The notes: a model not told the origin generated them from the letters alone. DNA of 7,587 nt from Verrucomicrobiales bacterium (GCA_028293365.1 JAQGOX010000227.1:1-7587); one strand, 5' to 3'; positions 1 through 6,622 are shown, numbered from the stretch's first letter. Program-made: numbers and translations.

Positions 1-2
1 CC

Positions 3-920
3 ACGCCCGATTATGAACAGGATGCGGAGAAACTGGTGCAGAGCCGCATTAAAGAGAATCCGGAGGCCGGGAAGGATCTTGCAGCATTGCGCAAGATGGC
101 CCGCGAACGAGTCAAAGCAGCCTATCAGATTGTTCCTCCCGATTATCGCCGCGAATGGAAAGTTGATATGGGCTGGCGCAAGAAATACCTCGACGACAAA
201 CCACTTTTCCTTCGAATTAAGTTCAACGTTGCGGAATACGCAGAAGGTAAAACCTTCCTCGGTCTTTGGGAAATAGGAGAGCCGGGCTCAAATAATGTTT
301 ACCGCGAACAGATGAGTCTTGCTGCCGATGCCTTTCATGAGTTTAAGATTCCTCCTCATTTAATTGGCCCGGATGGAATACTCCGAATCAACTTTATTAA
401 TCGAAATCAGACGGGTCTCCTCTTTCAGTTTGAAGATGGTCTCGAGGTGCTTTATCCGGAAGGAAGTTTCGGCCTGAATTTTTCACGAGGTGTGGCGATC
501 ATTTTTTGCTGGCTTGCCCTGCTGGCTGCTTTGGGCCTCACCTGCGCCAGCTTCCTGTCATTCCCGGTTGCCGCTTTTTCTTCATTGGGAATTCTGTTGC
601 TGGCGCTTTCCACAGGTACGCTCAAACAGATTGTCGATGAGAACGGGATCATGGAAGTAAACCATGAAACTGGTATTATTGACCATCCCAGCGTGATTGA
701 CGCGATTGCTGTTCCTGTTTCGAAGGGATTGTTGAAATTGCTGAATCTGGTTAGGGACTTCTCTCCGATTGATGCACTCAGCTCCGGGCGCAGCATAAGC
801 TGGCCGCTTCTCGGATTTGCATTCGCGCAAATTGTGGTGCTTATGTGCGGCATTTTCGCTCTCATTGGCATTTTCATATTCAACCGGCGTGAGCTTGCCA
901 CTGCTCAAAGCAGCCATTGA
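3..920 (+). CDS. ABC-2-type transporter permease, C-terminal part (5' end outside window)
   Basis: The frame is open to the left edge, so the true start is upstream; a GTG at 36 is only the first possible start inside the window. Numbered from that GTG, residues 1-150 are soluble and probably extracytoplasmic. Two adjacent membrane segments follow at about 152-174 and 177-195, then a loop of about 60 residues, and a last membrane segment at about 257-282 ending in the basic motif FNRREL. The pair of helices around 'LLAALGLTCASFLSFPVAA' and the terminal helix with an RREL-type end are typical of ABC-2 permeases, which move substrates across the inner membrane with a separate ATPase. No ATPase is in view; it is expected upstream. 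Substrate unknown. The stop is TGA, and the next gene starts 4 nt later, suggesting an operon. The family call rests on pattern memory and is moderately sure. Confidence 0.7.
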   Translation, partial: TPDYEQDAEKLVQSRIKENPEAGKDLAALRKMARERVKAAYQIVPPDYRREWKVDMGWRKKYLDDKPLFLRIKFNVAEYAEGKTFLGLWEIGEPGSNNVYREQMSLAADAFHEFKIPPHLIGPDGILRINFINRNQTGLLFQFEDGLEVLYPEGSFGLNFSRGVAIIFCWLALLAALGLTCASFLSFPVAAFSSLGILLLALSTGTLKQIVDENGIMEVNHETGIIDHPSVIDAIAVPVSKGLLKLLNLVRDFSPIDALSSGRSISWPLLGFAFAQIVVLMCGIFALIGIFIFNRRELATAQSSH

Positions 921-924
921 CCCC

Positions 925-2439
925 ATGAAAGGCGAGCGTTCCAAATTCTATAAGCCGGTGCTGATACTGCTGATCATCGGTTTCATGATTTCCGTCTCTT
1001 TTACCCAAAAGACTCTGAATGCCTCGCGTGCGACCATGGGATTGACCCGGCTGACCCCATTGGAAAATGCGCCACCCGTTCTCGCGTTCACCACGGTTGC
1101 GCTCGGCGGGTTTCGCGGCCTGATCGCAAATGCTCTTTGGATTCGAGCCAATGATCTCCAGGAGGAAGGGAAATACTTTGAAATGGTCCAGCTTGCGGAT
1201 TGGATCACGAAACTGCAGCCCCACTTCACGACCGTCTGGATTCATCAAGCCTGGAACATGGCTTATAACATTTCGATCAAGTTTAGCGATCCGCACGAAC
1301 GCTGGCTGTGGGTCCTGCGCGGGATTCAATTACTCAGGGACCAGGGATTGAAATTCAATCCAAACGAGCCACTGATTTACCGGGAATTAGCCTGGTTTTT
1401 TCAACACAAGCTTGGAGCCTTTCTCGATGAAAATCATAACGAATACAAGCAGTACTGGGCTGCGGAGATGAATCAGGTGCTCGGCTACAATAAAGAGATT
1501 AATTTTGACGAATTGATTCATCCGCAGACAGACGATGCACAGCGCCGATCCAGCATATTGCGCGAGAAATTCAAAATGGACCCGGTCTGGATGAAGGAGG
1601 TTGACACCATTTACGGCCCTCTGGAGTGGCATCTTCCTGAAGCGCACGCGATATATTGGGCGTATCTTGGATTGGAAAAAACGAAAAATGAAAAAATGAA
1701 GAAGGATGATTTTGTCATGCTTCGTCGCGTTATTTTTCAATCCATGCAGCTCGCTTTCATGCGTGGCCGGTTGATTTATCCGGACAAGAACAGCACTGAG
1801 TTTACCTACGGTCCGAATCTCTCCATCGTAAAAAAGGCGAGTGATACCTACTTGCAAATGGCCGACCTGGTTCCGGAAATGCGGGATAATATTTTGAATG
1901 GTCATAAAAATTTTGTCCGTACCGCCGTCTATTTTCTTTTCACGCATAATCGAATGACCGCTGCTAACGAATGGTTCAGTTACCTTCGGAAGCAATACCC
2001 GGGCTCGGTTCCGGATAATATGACCCTCGACGATTACGCAATCTCCAAGGTGTACGAGGACTCCGGAGGTACCGACCCTGTCCGTATTCGGAGCGCGCTG
2101 GAAGGAATGTTTGAAAGTTCATTCCTCAATTATGCGATCGGAAATGAGGAGCTCGGTTTGGGTTACGAGCGATTCGCGGAAAAGCTCTGGACTCGTTTTC
2201 AGGAAGCGGTAGGTAAAATGAGCGCCCACCGCGTGGGCCTGCCTCCTCTGGACGATATTCGCCGTGAAGTGTTGAAGCGCATGTTGGAACCGGATTTCGG
2301 CCTTGAGCCGGTGTTACTGGCTCAGCTTCGCACCCGGCTCGGATTGCCGGCGGCACCCGCTGGCACTAATACTCCACCTTCCACAACGAAGACTCCCATT
2401 CCGCCGGCCTCCACGAACGGCCCGGTCAAGAAGCAATAG
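925..2439 (+). CDS. Membrane-anchored TPR-like helical protein of unknown function
   Basis: The ATG at 925 gives 504 residues. A TTG at 817 in the same frame would overlap the upstream permease by more than 100 bp and is unlikely. Residues 10-26 form one hydrophobic anchor after a basic N-terminus (MKGERSKFYK), so most of the protein should lie on the outer face of the membrane. Residues 55-200 are helical and aromatic-rich, with a striking stretch around GGFRGLIANALWIRANDLQ (61-79) followed by helix pairs resembling tetratricopeptide repeats. The last 30 residues are a Pro/Thr/Ala-rich low-complexity tail ending VKKQ. I know no characterised homologue; similar proteins occur as conserved hypotheticals in Verrucomicrobiota. 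The 4-nt spacing from the permease suggests co-translation and perhaps a shared export or assembly role (inference). No clear Shine-Dalgarno is visible. The 3' end overlaps rsmI on the other strand by 14 bp. Confidence 0.8.
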   Translation: MKGERSKFYKPVLILLIIGFMISVSFTQKTLNASRATMGLTRLTPLENAPPVLAFTTVALGGFRGLIANALWIRANDLQEEGKYFEMVQLADWITKLQPHFTTVWIHQAWNMAYNISIKFSDPHERWLWVLRGIQLLRDQGLKFNPNEPLIYRELAWFFQHKLGAFLDENHNEYKQYWAAEMNQVLGYNKEINFDELIHPQTDDAQRRSSILREKFKMDPVWMKEVDTIYGPLEWHLPEAHAIYWAYLGLEKTKNEKMKKDDFVMLRRVIFQSMQLAFMRGRLIYPDKNSTEFTYGPNLSIVKKASDTYLQMADLVPEMRDNILNGHKNFVRTAVYFLFTHNRMTAANEWFSYLRKQYPGSVPDNMTLDDYAISKVYEDSGGTDPVRIRSALEGMFESSFLNYAIGNEELGLGYERFAEKLWTRFQEAVGKMSAHRVGLPPLDDIRREVLKRMLEPDFGLEPVLLAQLRTRLGLPAAPAGTNTPPSTTKTPIPPASTNGPVKKQ

Positions 2440-3154
2440 GAGTGGGCGGTGAACCGGAGGTCGCGGGCGAGATGAGGGCGACAAATTCACCCTTTATCCG
2501 ATGTTCACTGAGCCGAGCGCGCAGTTCCACGGGTGTGCCCCGGATAAATTCTTCGAAGCGTTTGGTTAACTCCCGTGCTAACACGACAGTACGATCCGGA
2601 AATACTTGTATCAATTCGTCGATCAACTTTTCGATGCGGTAAGGGGATTCGTACAATGCAAGCGTGCCATTGTATTGTTTTATTTTTTCCAATGCATTGC
2701 GGCGCTGACCGCTTTTGTGTGGCAGAAAACCAATAAAATGAAATTCGTCAGTAGGCAATCCGCTCGTCGTTAACGCGCTGATCAACGCGCAAGGTCCAGG
2801 GACGGATTCCACTTTAAAGCCGGCGCCGATAGCTGCCCGAACCACTCGCTCGCCGGGATCACTGATACCCGGAGTCCCGGCATCCGTGACGAGCGCTACT
2901 TTTTGGCCTTGCGCGAGCCGATCCAGGATTTCTTCGCTTCGTTTCGCTTCATTAAAACGAAAATAGCTGATCATTGGCCGCTGGATTTCGTAGTGCCTCA
3001 GTAACTGCGAGGTGTGCCGGGTATCTTCCGCCGCTACCACATCGCATTCGCGCAACGTGCGCAAGGCGCGCAACGTAATGTCTTCCAGGTTCCCGATTGG
3101 AGTGGCTACCAGGTAAAGAGTTCCCGGCGTCAGCGGCGGCAAAGTCGTCGTCAT
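2426..3154 (-). CDS. rsmI: 16S rRNA (cytidine(1402)-2'-O)-methyltransferase RsmI
   Basis: RsmI transfers a methyl group from S-adenosylmethionine to the 2'-oxygen of C1402 in the ribosomal decoding centre; RsmH methylates N4 of the same base. The 242-residue product carries the SAM-dependent tetrapyrrole-methylase-type fold in order: LYLVATPIGNLEDITLRAL (13-31), AAEDTRHT (41-48), TDAGTPGISDPG (90-101), VPGPCALISALTTSGLP (118-134), FIGFLPHKSGQR (140-151), a YESPYRI motif and ARELTKRFEEFIRG. These are the family's signature segments, and nothing essential appears missing. It is shorter than E. coli RsmI (about 286 residues) because it stops soon after the catalytic fold, lacking the small C-terminal extension; short forms are common. 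The ATG at 3154 places the first motif at the usual distance from the N-terminus, though no Shine-Dalgarno is evident. It lies 57 nt downstream of the zinc-ribbon gene and may be co-transcribed with it. Confidence 0.96.
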   Translation of the reverse strand: MTTTLPPLTPGTLYLVATPIGNLEDITLRALRTLRECDVVAAEDTRHTSQLLRHYEIQRPMISYFRFNEAKRSEEILDRLAQGQKVALVTDAGTPGISDPGERVVRAAIGAGFKVESVPGPCALISALTTSGLPTDEFHFIGFLPHKSGQRRNALEKIKQYNGTLALYESPYRIEKLIDELIQVFPDRTVVLARELTKRFEEFIRGTPVELRARLSEHRIKGEFVALISPATSGSPPTPIAS

Positions 3155-3211
3155 GGACCGATTGTAAGCGACCGGCTCGTGATGGAAATCTGAAATAAAT
3201 CAGTTCTTTGA

Positions 3212-3679
3212 TCAACCGCGGTAAACGATCATCACTCCATAGTCGGTCAATATCATCCGCGTGCCCATGTCGACGTAGGTATAGGTGAGCGTATTGACAG
3301 TTATGACGTTTTTTTCGCCAATTTTGTTGAGAAACTCCGATACCACCTCGTCAAAATGATCTTTGCCTACTTCGACGCATTCCGTGCGTTTTATGCACCG
3401 AATGCGCATTGTTTTCTCGCTGTCTTTGGCGGCTACTTCAAGCGGGCGCTTGGCCTTTTCTATGAGTACTTCCGTGGGCGCGCTGGTCGTTGGCACCGAA
3501 AAATGCTTTTCGGCTTTTGGCGGCGCGGAAGCGGGAGGGCTTACTTTAAGATTGGCCGGATCCGGTTCCGGGATTACGAGGTTTGCTCCACAAGCGGGGC
3601 AGTTGATCGAAGTTCCGGACATCGAAGACTCGGCTTCGAGTTGTTGGCGGCAATTTGGACAAGTGAAAATTATATCCAT
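3212..3679 (-). CDS. Zinc-ribbon protein with conserved C-terminal domain of unknown function
   Basis: This 155-residue protein has three parts. Residues 7-31 are a zinc ribbon with paired CPxC knuckles (C7-P-N-C10 and C27-P-A-C30), expected to bind one zinc ion. Residues 37-88 are a Pro/Ala/Lys-rich linker. Residues 91-155 are a compact domain beginning MRIRCIKRTECVEVGK and ending in LTDYGVMIVYRG at the extreme C-terminus. There is no signal peptide or membrane segment, so it is probably cytoplasmic. The start is supported by a GGAGGG element 10 nt upstream of the ATG, the clearest ribosome binding site in the window. I recall similar zinc-ribbon/DYGVMIVYRG hypotheticals in Verrucomicrobiota but know no function; nucleic-acid or protein binding through the ribbon is only a guess. 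Upstream of rsmI on the same strand. Confidence 0.85.
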   Translation of the reverse strand: MDIIFTCPNCRQQLEAESSMSGTSINCPACGANLVIPEPDPANLKVSPPASAPPKAEKHFSVPTTSAPTEVLIEKAKRPLEVAAKDSEKTMRIRCIKRTECVEVGKDHFDEVVSEFLNKIGEKNVITVNTLTYTYVDMGTRMILTDYGVMIVYRG

Positions 3680-3688
3680 GAGCGATCA

Positions 3689-3695
3689 GCCCTCC
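3689..3695 (-). promoter_or_regulatory. Ribosome binding site of the zinc-ribbon gene
   Basis: Read on the minus strand, a GGAGGG core lies about 10 nt before the ATG at 3679. It is the only strong Shine-Dalgarno-like element seen ahead of a gene in this window and fixes the start of the 155-residue zinc-ribbon protein. Coordinates are accurate to within a base or two. Confidence 0.6.
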
Positions 3696-3702
3696 AGCTT
3701 GG

Positions 3703-3975
3703 TTAAGTTTCCCGAGCATACAGGGTCGCCCAATGAAATCGAGTTAATTCGATTGCCGCCGCCATTTTCTGCGGCGACGCGTTCAAAACGATAATCTGCC
3801 AAAGTCTGGAAAAGAGCGGCCACAGCGTGAAAGACCGGCTCCGGTTGGAAGTGCCTGTGAGGCCGGAAGAGTCGCGGACGTCTGGTGTATCGTCGTCTTT
3901 GAAGTAATCGAGATGGGCTCGGTTGACTGGCAATGTTGCAAAAATAGTCGTATTGCTGCGTTTTAGGTTTGTCAT
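3703..3975 (-). CDS. Doubtful 90-residue hypothetical ORF
   Basis: An ATG-started minus-strand frame encodes 90 residues beginning MTNLKRSNTTIFATLPVNR and ending TLYARET. Its codons are not obviously abnormal, and it ends 23 nt before the zinc-ribbon start, as an operon member might. Against it: no Shine-Dalgarno is seen, the Ser/Thr/Arg-rich composition resembles no family I know, and an overlapping frame (3686-3979, TTG start) is equally open. It may be a relic or chance. No signal peptide or clear domain is seen, and no function is proposed. Confidence 0.2.
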   Translation of the reverse strand: MTNLKRSNTTIFATLPVNRAHLDYFKDDDTPDVRDSSGLTGTSNRSRSFTLWPLFSRLWQIIVLNASPQKMAAAIELTRFHWATLYARET

Positions 3976-3983
3976 TCAAATGA

Positions 3984-4028
3984 AGGACAAAGTCCGGTCT
4001 TAGTGAATTGCGCGTCTTATTTTGTCCT
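3984..4028. promoter_or_regulatory. Inverted repeat upstream of the TLDc gene
   Basis: AGGACAAA at 3984-3991 and its exact reverse complement TTTGTCCT at 4021-4028 are separated by 29 bp, about 80 bp before the TLDc start. A G-U pair and a further pair could lengthen the arms to 10. It could be an operator or an RNA hairpin, but an 8-bp dyad with a loop this long can arise by chance. Confidence 0.2.
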
Positions 4029-4108
4029 CCGATTGAAGGCTACCGCGCTTCCGCGCCCCAGATATGCTTTTCTCTCAAATCAAATACCGGAATTCGAACC
4101 GAACCTTC

Positions 4109-4957
4109 ATGAAATTATCGAAAATAGCAGTATTTATCCTGGCGGCCTCGCTTTCGGTGACGTCGTATGCAACCACAATTGTGGGCGGAAGCGACCTTCT
4201 GGACGCGGCCGGGGGTGCGCAATTGGAGACTTGGCTCGGAGAGGACTCCCTGACATTCACAAAGATTTTTACCCATACCGCTTCTTTCGACGCGAGAGGC
4301 AATATTACGGACGACGGAAAAACAGCTCTTGATTTTCATTCCGCAGTTGATGGGATGGGGAGAACGATCACGTTGTTTCGTGTTGAGGCGGCGACCGGTT
4401 TCACTTTTTCCTCCTACGGCGGAATCGGGTACGTGGTCGATTTACCAAGCATGGTCGTTGGCGGGTATAATCCCCAAAGCTGGGAGTCAAGCCGAACCCC
4501 AGATAGCGATTATCATATCACCACGGACCTTTCCGAGCGAACGGGCGCAATTTTCAATCTCACGGATTCGCTTTGGTTCCCACAAAGGCAGGACGTTCCT
4601 ACTATCGGTCCTGATGGAAAAACGATTAACTCCCGAGGTCAATATCAGACAGGAAATGCGTACTATTCGGGCCCCTCATTTGGCGGCGGCGCTGATTTAG
4701 GTGCCGCCAATTTGAATAATGGATGGGTGCTTCCCTTCACCTACACGCCGGGCGACCAAAACTACGGTCCGAATGTTCTCGGATTTAGTGGATCCTCTCC
4801 GAACATTCGATTCGACGAAATTGAAGTATTCACCATAAGTGCTTCCACCGGTGTACCGGATACTGGTTCGACTTTCATGTTGGGCATTTTGGCATGGGCG
4901 GCTCTTACATGCTTTATGAGTAGACCGCTAGCCCATCGCTCCCATGGCGGTAGATAG
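4109..4957 (+). CDS. Secreted TLDc-domain protein with VPDTG-type exosortase sorting tail
   Basis: The ATG at 4109 gives 282 residues and starts directly at a signal peptide (MKLSKIAVFILAASLSVTSYA, likely cut near A21). An ATG at 4064 would add 15 polar residues in front and is less likely. Residues about 38-244 read like a TLDc domain: ETWLGEDSLTFTKIFT (40-55), FHSAVDGMGRTITLFRV (76-92), VGGYNPQSWESS (117-128), GAIFNL (146-151), GPSFGGGADL (188-197) and RFDEIEVFTIS (234-244), in the order seen in OXR1/NCOA7 proteins (FH..CDGKGPT, GGYTS.SW, GP.FGGGHDL, and an E.EV..-type end). The C-terminus has VPDTGST (249-255), a hydrophobic helix, then SRPLAHRSHGGR. This is the tripartite VPDSG/PEP-CTERM tail that exosortase processes during export to the cell surface. 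No exosortase gene is in the window. Biochemical role unknown. TLDc identity is from memory of the family, not a search. Confidence 0.82.
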   Translation: MKLSKIAVFILAASLSVTSYATTIVGGSDLLDAAGGAQLETWLGEDSLTFTKIFTHTASFDARGNITDDGKTALDFHSAVDGMGRTITLFRVEAATGFTFSSYGGIGYVVDLPSMVVGGYNPQSWESSRTPDSDYHITTDLSERTGAIFNLTDSLWFPQRQDVPTIGPDGKTINSRGQYQTGNAYYSGPSFGGGADLGAANLNNGWVLPFTYTPGDQNYGPNVLGFSGSSPNIRFDEIEVFTISASTGVPDTGSTFMLGILAWAALTCFMSRPLAHRSHGGR

Positions 4958-5168
4958 CCGGTACCGTGTAAAAAAACCGACTGGAATGAATATATCATTC
5001 GAGCAGAAGGAGAGAACATTCGGATCTGGTTAAATGGCTGCCCGACTATTGATTACACCGAGACGGCAGGCGGAATTTCCCGTTCCCGGAATCATCGACT
5101 TTCAGGTCCACTCAGGCGGATTGTTTGAAGGATCGTTCGGCTATATCAGCATCCAAATACTCCCCCGA
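4958..5168 (+). pseudogene. Frameshifted C-terminal remnant of a DUF1080 (3-keto-disaccharide hydrolase-like) gene
   Basis: Right after the TLDc stop, and in the same frame, the sequence reads KKTDWNEYIIRAEGENIRIW (to 5029) then LNGCPTIDYTETAGGI (to about 5077). Shifting to the third frame near 5072-5090, it continues PGIIDFQVHSGGLFEGSFGY and ISIQILP. Together these match the end of DUF1080 domains (pattern WNEYxIxAxGxxIxxWLNGxxTxDYTE ... GIIxLQxHSGG ... IxIxxLP). The first frame otherwise hits TGA at 5126. The front half of the domain is absent, there is no start codon or Shine-Dalgarno, and a one-base insertion or two-base deletion is needed to join the halves. A 65-codon ORF at 5034-5231 only reflects the second half. 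DUF1080 proteins are often secreted glycan-active proteins, expanded in Verrucomicrobiota and Planctomycetota. This looks like a dead fragment left by rearrangement. Confidence 0.75.
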
Positions 5169-5214
5169 AAACCATTCGAATTTCGTTTCAATATGACTGC
5201 AATCGTCACATCAT

Positions 5215-6573
5215 ATGAAATTCAGCTCTAAAATTGCGACGGGCTATTTGGCTGTGCTGTTTTTTCTGTTATCATCGTTTCGCACTCTGCGCGCCGGTAC
5301 ATTCGTGACGAAAATAGCTACCGGCCAATTCCACAGTCTTTTTCTAAAGTCCGATGGCAGTTTGTGGGCCATGGGTAGAAATAATGTTGGCCAGTTGGGC
5401 GATGGCACCACCATTCAACGCACTGCGCCAACACCGATTGTTTCCCGTGATGTCACGGAAATTGCCGCCGGATCTTATCACAGCCTCTTTTTGAAATCTG
5501 ATGGCAGTTTGTGGGTGATGGGCGCGAACGGAAATGGCCAATTGGGTGACGGCGCTACAAGTCAACGGACCAGTCCAAAACAAATCGTATCGAGCAACGT
5601 CACGGCAATCGCTGCCGGAGCCTTCTACAGTCTCTTTCTGAAGTCCGACGGCGGCCTATGGGCAATGGGATACAATGGTTATGGCCAGTTGGGCGATGGC
5701 ACCTACATTCAAACGAACAAACCGGAGCAGATCATTTCCGACAATGTCACAAAGGTCGCAGCTAAAGCGTTAGCTAGCGTCTTCGTGAAATCGGACGGCA
5801 GCCTTTGGGCAGTTGGCGGTAACGCAAATGGTCAATTGGGCGACGGCACTACCATCGGAACGAACGTTCCACAGCAGATCGTATCCGGCAACGTCATGAT
5901 GATTGCACCAGGATGGAACCATAACCTTTTTCTCAAAACAGGCGGTAGTCTTTGGGGTATGGGGAATAATAGTTGGGGTCAATTGGGGGATGGAACGACG
6001 TTTTTCAACCGCAACATTCCGAAGCAGATCGTACCCGATAACGTAATTGCTATTGCCGCTGGAGTGGCACATAGCCTCTACGTGAAGGCCGACGGCTCGC
6101 TGTGGGCGACGGGCAGAAATGATGCGGGCCAATTAGGTGACGGCACCACCAACGAGCAACACGTTGCCAAACCGAATGTCGCTTCGGGAGTCACGGCCGT
6201 TGCTGCGAATCAGAATAGCCTATTTCTAAAATCCGACGGAAGTTTATGGGCCATGGGCTCGAATAGCAACGGCCAGTTAGGCGACGGGACCACCAACGAT
6301 GTGCATTTACCAAAGCTGATTGTTCCCGGCATTTCGATCCCCGAGATTGTCGGTATTCACTCGGCAGGGGATAACTTGGTTTTTAGTGCGAACAATGGAT
6401 TGTCAGGCGGAATTTACTCCGTCCTGACGGGGACGACTTTAACGCAGCCGGTCAGTCAATGGACCTTTGTGACGAGCGGCACCCCGCAATCACCTGGCGA
6501 TTTCATCCTTACAGCAACCAACGCTTTCGATCACGACGTCGCGCAACGGTTTTACATTTTGCAGGTGCGGTGA
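5215..6573 (+). CDS. Exported seven-bladed RCC1-repeat beta-propeller protein
   Basis: A 452-residue protein with a signal peptide (MKFSSKIATGYLAVLFFLLSS, likely cut after RAG or nearby, about residue 27), then seven RCC1 units. The conserved LW of the pattern SLFLKSDGSLWAMGxNxxGQLGDGTT has its Trp at 51, 100, 149, 198, 247, 297 and 345, a period of 48-50 residues. Seven units make a closed propeller, which usually serves as a protein-binding platform; the partner here is unknown. Bacterial secreted RCC1 proteins are common and need not relate to Ran signalling. Units 4 and 5 are the most divergent (KALAS in place of the usual GxxHS; TGG in place of SDG), and unit 7 lacks one residue near 332. 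Residues 373-452 form a separate C-terminal module (VFSANNG ... YSVLTGTTL ... QWTFVTSG ... AQRFYILQVR) familiar from other Verrucomicrobiota exported proteins. No Shine-Dalgarno is seen before the ATG. Confidence 0.92.
   Translation: MKFSSKIATGYLAVLFFLLSSFRTLRAGTFVTKIATGQFHSLFLKSDGSLWAMGRNNVGQLGDGTTIQRTAPTPIVSRDVTEIAAGSYHSLFLKSDGSLWVMGANGNGQLGDGATSQRTSPKQIVSSNVTAIAAGAFYSLFLKSDGGLWAMGYNGYGQLGDGTYIQTNKPEQIISDNVTKVAAKALASVFVKSDGSLWAVGGNANGQLGDGTTIGTNVPQQIVSGNVMMIAPGWNHNLFLKTGGSLWGMGNNSWGQLGDGTTFFNRNIPKQIVPDNVIAIAAGVAHSLYVKADGSLWATGRNDAGQLGDGTTNEQHVAKPNVASGVTAVAANQNSLFLKSDGSLWAMGSNSNGQLGDGTTNDVHLPKLIVPGISIPEIVGIHSAGDNLVFSANNGLSGGIYSVLTGTTLTQPVSQWTFVTSGTPQSPGDFILTATNAFDHDVAQRFYILQVR
5299..6330 (+). 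repeat. Seven tandem RCC1 coding repeats (about 147 bp each)
   Basis: The unit is about 49 codons, marked by GQLGDGTT-type ends at residues 59-66, 108-115, 157-164, 206-213, 255-262, 305-312 and 353-360. The protein core is almost invariant while synonymous bases differ between units (for example cagttgggcgatggc, caattgggtgacggc, cagttaggcgacggg). This points to old duplication kept by selection on the protein rather than very recent DNA amplification. Confidence 0.9.
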
Positions 6574-6622
6574 GCTTTATACGCAGAACAGCCTCAAGTT
6601 GATCTCAAACTCAAAAACAAAC

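Larger units (their letters stand above)
3680..4108. other. Divergent intergenic region with no confident gene
   Basis: This 429-bp stretch separates the minus-strand zinc-ribbon gene from the plus-strand TLDc gene, so promoters for both should lie here. I cannot point to convincing -35/-10 pairs. It includes a doubtful 90-codon minus-strand ORF (3703-3975) and an 8-bp inverted repeat (AGGACAAA 3984-3991, TTTGTCCT 4021-4028). I see no tRNA-like fold, riboswitch core or repeat array. Confidence 0.6.

Noticed and set aside
817..924. Upstream TTG start for the helical-protein gene, adding 36 residues with a Cys-rich hydrophobic stretch
   Set aside because: It would overlap the permease by more than 100 bp, and the added residues are the out-of-frame reading of the permease's last membrane helix; the ATG at 925 gives its own proper anchor.
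1387..1995. A 202-codon minus-strand ORF inside the helical-protein gene
   Set aside because: It is fully contained in a well-supported coding frame, has no recognisable domain or ribosome binding site, and has composition typical of an antisense shadow.
2952..3215. An 87-codon minus-strand ORF overlapping the start of rsmI and the end of the zinc-ribbon gene
   Set aside because: Most of it is the out-of-frame reading of the conserved RsmI N-terminus, and the protein resembles nothing coherent.
4958..4990. Possible terminator after the TLDc gene (CGGTACCG followed by an A run)
   Set aside because: The palindrome has no usable loop and the run is A rather than T on the coding strand, so it is not an intrinsic terminator for this gene.
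5034..5231. A 65-codon ORF as an independent small gene
   Set aside because: Its middle matches the end of a DUF1080 domain whose preceding part lies in another frame, and its tail overlaps the RCC1 start; it is part of the pseudogene.
5344..6132. Long minus-strand ORFs (5344-5583 and 5770-6132) opposite the RCC1 gene
   Set aside because: They are antisense shadows of the RCC1 repeats: their recurring segments are simply the reverse reading of the repeated plus-strand codons, with no start signals.
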